A DNA stretch of 64,000 nucleotides from Variovorax sp. J22G73. Lineage in GTDB: Bacteria > Pseudomonadota > Gammaproteobacteria > Burkholderiales > Burkholderiaceae_C. The DNA is taken from assembly GCF_030317035.1 (NCBI RefSeq), contig NZ_JASZYK010000005.1, positions 1-64,000 on the forward strand, given 5' to 3'. Every line of letters starts with the position of its first letter. Position 1 is the stretch's first letter. Position numbers and translations under genes: made by a program. Under the pieces are notes generated by a model. It was not told where the DNA came from. It ran no database searches and was given only the letters and a program-made list of their open reading frames with translations. Shown here piece after piece: positions 61,059 through 64,000 of this stretch.

Positions 61059-61925
61059 TCAGTTCGCGCGGGCCGCGATGGCGTCGAAGAACGACGAAAT
61101 CAGCCGGCTCTCGCGCCGCTCTCGCAGGCAGCACACGTGGATGTGCGTGGACACCACGTCGCCCTCGATGCGCACCGGCCGCAGCCGCGGATCGGGCACG
61201 TACTCCGACTGCGAGACCGTGCCGATGCCCAGCCCGCGCGCCACCGCTTCGCGCAGCGCCTCGCGGCTGCCGATTTCCATCGCGACCTGCACGCTCACGC
61301 CGCGCTCGAGCAGCGCGTCTTCCAGCGCCTTGCGCGTGGTGGAGCCGGGCTCGCGCATCAGCAGCGGCTGGCCCGCCAGCTCCTTCAGCGCGATGGATTC
61401 GCGTTTCGCGAACGGGTGCGACACGTGCACGAAGGCAATCACCGGGTAGCGCGCGTACAGCTGCATGTGGTAGCGCGCATCGGGGAAGCGGCTGGCCACG
61501 ACGCCGACGTCGCTCACGTACTTGTCGAGCGCGTCGAGCACCACCTCGGAGTTGCCCAGCGTGACCGAGATCTTGATGCGCGGATGCACCGCGTGGTAGG
61601 CCTCGATCATCTCGGTGACATGGAAGGGCCCCACGGCGCCCACCTTCAACGAGCCGCGGCGCAGCTGGCCGCTGTCGTCCAGCAGCGAGCTCATGTCGCC
61701 CTCGAGCGCGATCATGCGGCGCGCCAGCGGCAGCATTTCCAGCCCCAGCGCGGAGAGCTCCACGCGCCGGCCGCGGCGGTGGAACAGCTCGGCGCCGTAC
61801 TCGCGCTCCATCATCTGGATCTGCGAGTTGAGCGTGCTGTGGCTCATGCCCAGCGTGCGCGCGGCGGCGGTGAAGCCGCCGTCGTGCGCGACCGCGATGA
61901 AGGCGCGAATCTGGTTGAGCGTCAC
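61059..61925 (-). CDS. LysR-family regulator, aminophosphonate-associated type
   Basis: A 288-aa LysR protein with helix-turn-helix at about 4-62 (GGFTAAARTLGMSHSTLNSQ) and effector motifs REPGSTTR and MEIGSREA, shared with the LysR at 45939. The start is GTG at 61925, 9 nt after GGGAG; the longer reading to 62015 has no ribosome site. It is convergent with the FAD oxidoreductase gene (28-nt gap). It probably senses an aminophosphonate. Confidence 0.85.
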   Translation of the reverse strand: MTLNQIRAFIAVAHDGGFTAAARTLGMSHSTLNSQIQMMEREYGAELFHRRGRRVELSALGLEMLPLARRMIALEGDMSSLLDDSGQLRRGSLKVGAVGPFHVTEMIEAYHAVHPRIKISVTLGNSEVVLDALDKYVSDVGVVASRFPDARYHMQLYARYPVIAFVHVSHPFAKRESIALKELAGQPLLMREPGSTTRKALEDALLERGVSVQVAMEIGSREALREAVARGLGIGTVSQSEYVPDPRLRPVRIEGDVVSTHIHVCCLRERRESRLISSFFDAIAARAN

Positions 61926-62050
61926 TGCAAGGGTCTCCCGGCCTCTGTGGGGTTTGAATGGCGGACATGATGCCGACGGATCGTGATGCCCGTGTGTAAG
62001 CGGGGCAAGCCGCAATGCTCTTCAGCGTCGCCAGGGCTACCCGCCGTTGC

Positions 62051-62104
62051 GGGCTATGCGGGCTGTGCGGGTTATGCGGGTTATGCGGGTTATGCGGGTT
62101 ATGC
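62051..62104. repeat. Six 9-bp tandem repeats overlapping the phospholipase stop codon
   Basis: GGGCTATGC, GGGCTGTGC and four copies of GGGTTATGC stand in direct tandem. The phospholipase C stop codon (minus-strand TAA, 62099-62101) lies in the last unit. Each unit carries the same in-register ATAACCC on the minus strand, so gain or loss of units keeps a stop available. Confidence 0.9.
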
Positions 62105-64000
62105 GGGCGCGATGCCCATGGCCGGGTCGCTCACGCCGTCCTGCCCCGTTTCCAGTCGGCCCGCGAAGCGCCGCTCGAAGCCGCCAGGCATGGCCAGTGT
62201 GAAGTCATACCAGCTGCGCGTGTCCGCCAGGCTCCACGTCGGTTCCACCTGCATGCCGGGCGCCACGGTGTAGGTCCACGGGCCGTCGCTTCGGTAGGCG
62301 TTGGCGGTGACGGTCACCGTCGCTGGTGCGTTGCCCATGTTCATGACGGTGAGGTACACCGAATTGCCCGCGGGGTCGTAGCACACGCGCACCTCGGGGT
62401 TCGCTCCGGCGGCCAGCGCGGCGAGGTCGCCCTTGAAGTGCCGGTGGAAGCCGTTCGCGCCCAGCACCCACAGGCTGTATCTGCCCGCATTGCCCCCGTT
62501 GCCTGCGTTGCCCGCCCCGGCCTTCCATGCGTCCGAAATCATCTTGCCGGGTTCCACGGTGAAGCGGCGCGGGTAGCGCGACAGGTCGAGCTCGTCGTAC
62601 ACATGGAACACAGCGCCCTGCGTGCCCGTGTTGCTGAACGTGAGCCACACCTGCCCGTTGGCCAGGTCGACGTTGGCGCTGGTGTGCAGCCGGTAGGGCA
62701 GCGCGCGTGAAGGCCGAAGGGCCAGCGCCTGGGAAGGCAGCGGCACCGAGCCCGCCGCCGGCACGGGCACGCCGGGCGCGGCCACCTGCTGCGTGAGCGT
62801 GGCATCGGCCTGCGCCCGGGTCGGCGCGGTCGCCAGCGCGGGCTTGGCGCTGTTCGGGTTGCGAAAGTCGAAGCACGACATCAGGTCGCCGAACACGGCG
62901 CGCCGCCACGGGCTGATGTTGCTTTCGCGCACGCCGAAGCGCTGCTCCAGGAAGCGCAAGGTCGAGGTGTGGTCGAACACCTGCGAGTTGACCCAGCCGC
63001 CCACGCTCCAGGGCGAAATCACCAGCATCGGCAGGCGCACGCCGGCGCCGAAGGGCCGGCCGTCGGGCGTCACCTTCTTCGTGTCGCCGGCGGGCGCGGG
63101 CATCGTGTAGTACTCGTTGGCGATGTCGGCCGTCGATTTGCCTTCGTAGCTGCCGTCGGCGTTGCGCCATGGCGGGGCGGGCGGGGGCATGTGGTCGAAG
63201 AAGCAGTCGTTCTCGTCGAAGTTGACGATGAGCACCGTCTTGCTCCACACCTCGGGGTTGGCGGTGAGCATGTCTAGCAGGGTCTGCATGTACCACGCGC
63301 CCTGGCCCGGCACGGACATGCTCGGGTGCTCGCTGTAGGGCCCGGGCGCGACGATCCAGCTCACCTGCGGCAGCGTGCCCGCGGCAATGTCGTCGGCCAC
63401 GGCCTGCAGGTAGCCGCCGTCGGGCATGGTGTTGCCGAAGCCCTTGTACAGCGGCGACTGCGCTTCCATCGCGGGGCTGTAGGCGGTGTTCGGCGAGCCC
63501 TGCGCGCGCAGTTGCTCGTCCACCGCGCGGTACGAGGCGAAGGCGACGAGCTGGTTGTTGTTGCTGTTGTTGCCCGGTCGGTTGTAGACCTTCCAGCGCA
63601 CGCCCGCGGCCTGCAGGCGCTCGGGGTAGGTGGTCCAGGGCAGGCCGTCGGCCGAGGGGCCCAGGCCGCCCCAGTTGGCGTTGGTCACGCAGGCCTGGCC
63701 GGCCACGTTGGCGCCGTTGGTGCCGCTCCACATGAACATGCGGTTGGTGAAGGTGCCGGTGTGGATCGACGTGTGGTACGCGTCGCAGATCGTGAAGGCG
63801 TTGGCCAGCGCCCAGTGGAACGGCAGGTCCGGCTGCTGCAGGTAGCCCATCGAGATCTTGGTGCCCTTGGCCTTGGGCCATGCGGCCATGCGCCCGCCGT
63901 CCCATGCGGATTGCTGGTCGCCCCAGTCGTGCGCGCCGCCCACGCGCAGGGCATTGCCCTTGGTGGCGTCGAGGTAGAAGGGCTGCACCGCGTCGGCCGC
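62099..64000 (-). CDS. Phosphocholine-type phospholipase C, N terminus outside the window
   Basis: At least 633 codons of a phosphoesterase-family phospholipase C (PlcN/PlcH type). The frame is open to the window edge, so the N terminus, probably with a Tat signal, is missing. Visible parts are HDWGDQQSAWDGG near the edge, the metal-binding VNFDENDCFFDH segment, and two C-terminal domains of about 100 residues each with NSGxxG-like beta patterns (DUF756-like). The enzyme would be exported and release phosphorylcholine from phospholipids. Beside a phosphonate island this adds another phosphorus source. It ends in the 9-bp repeat. Confidence 0.87.
   Translation of the reverse strand, partial: AADAVQPFYLDATKGNALRVGGAHDWGDQQSAWDGGRMAAWPKAKGTKISMGYLQQPDLPFHWALANAFTICDAYHTSIHTGTFTNRMFMWSGTNGANVAGQACVTNANWGGLGPSADGLPWTTYPERLQAAGVRWKVYNRPGNNSNNNQLVAFASYRAVDEQLRAQGSPNTAYSPAMEAQSPLYKGFGNTMPDGGYLQAVADDIAAGTLPQVSWIVAPGPYSEHPSMSVPGQGAWYMQTLLDMLTANPEVWSKTVLIVNFDENDCFFDHMPPPAPPWRNADGSYEGKSTADIANEYYTMPAPAGDTKKVTPDGRPFGAGVRLPMLVISPWSVGGWVNSQVFDHTSTLRFLEQRFGVRESNISPWRRAVFGDLMSCFDFRNPNSAKPALATAPTRAQADATLTQQVAAPGVPVPAAGSVPLPSQALALRPSRALPYRLHTSANVDLANGQVWLTFSNTGTQGAVFHVYDELDLSRYPRRFTVEPGKMISDAWKAGAGNAGNGGNAGRYSLWVLGANGFHRHFKGDLAALAAGANPEVRVCYDPAGNSVYLTVMNMGNAPATVTVTANAYRSDGPWTYTVAPGMQVEPTWSLADTRSWYDFTLAMPGGFERRFAGRLETGQDGVSDPAMGIAPA

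Noticed and set aside
62051..62104. Regular repeats considered as a CRISPR array
   Set aside because: Units are 9 bp in direct tandem without spacers, and no cas gene is present.

Overview
The window reads as chromosomal DNA from a high-GC betaproteobacterium of the family Comamonadaceae, most likely Variovorax or a close relative. This rests on composition, on many 4-nt ATGA gene overlaps, and on gene families typical of that group (branched-chain-amino-acid-type ABC importers, Bug/TctC receptors, LysR and GntR-FCD regulators, an aminophosphonate island). The assignment is inferred, not proven. There is no rRNA, tRNA, CRISPR array, integrase or insertion sequence that I can see.

Region 1 (1-19.4 kb) is an uptake and catabolism region. 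On the plus strand an amidase missing its N terminus is followed by a Liv-type ABC importer, in which permease and ATPase are fused in one gene, and a LysR regulator. A hipBA toxin-antitoxin pair with an array of inverted repeats comes next. The minus strand then carries a nine-gene block: indolepyruvate-type ferredoxin oxidoreductase (iorA-iorB), a periplasmic binding protein, an FMN-dependent mandelate dehydrogenase-like enzyme, a second complete Liv importer (H-M-G-F) and a mandelate racemase with every catalytic residue. Together they suggest uptake of mandelate-type (possibly mandelamide-type) compounds, racemisation, oxidation to an aryl 2-oxoacid, and oxidative decarboxylation to an acyl-CoA by IorAB. 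No benzoylformate decarboxylase is present in the window.

Region 2 (19.4-29 kb) holds housekeeping and small accessory genes: an inositol-monophosphatase-family enzyme, an unknown protein, an MscS channel, a lipoprotein hydrolase next to a TctC receptor, a divergent GntR regulator, and an AtuA/DUF4387 pair preceded by a 26-codon ORF with an excellent ribosome binding site.

Region 3 (28-45 kb) is rich in stress and envelope genes: hemerythrin, DUF2934, a YdeP-type molybdopterin oxidoreductase, BrkB, a cation/proton antiporter, small membrane proteins (one of only 24 aa), an esterase, Dps, MgtC and a large Lhr-type helicase. It ends with an AbiEii-type toxin and a helix-turn-helix antitoxin.

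Region 4 (45.9-62 kb) is an aminophosphonate (2-aminoethylphosphonate, AEP) catabolic island bounded by two related LysR genes. It encodes an ABC importer (phnS-T-U), an OPA-family transporter, PhnW transaminase, PhnY phosphonoacetaldehyde dehydrogenase, PhnA phosphonoacetate hydrolase, an iron alcohol dehydrogenase, a PhnZ-like HD oxygenase, an acetyltransferase and an FAD aminophosphonate oxidoreductase. PhnW, PhnY and PhnA give a complete route from AEP to acetate and phosphate. Import genes and degradation genes diverge from one intergenic region carrying two back-to-back TTGACA boxes.

The window ends inside a phosphocholine-type phospholipase C gene, whose 3' end lies in a 9-bp tandem repeat. 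Several regulator genes (25476, 45835, 55073) appear to be transcribed as leaderless mRNAs.
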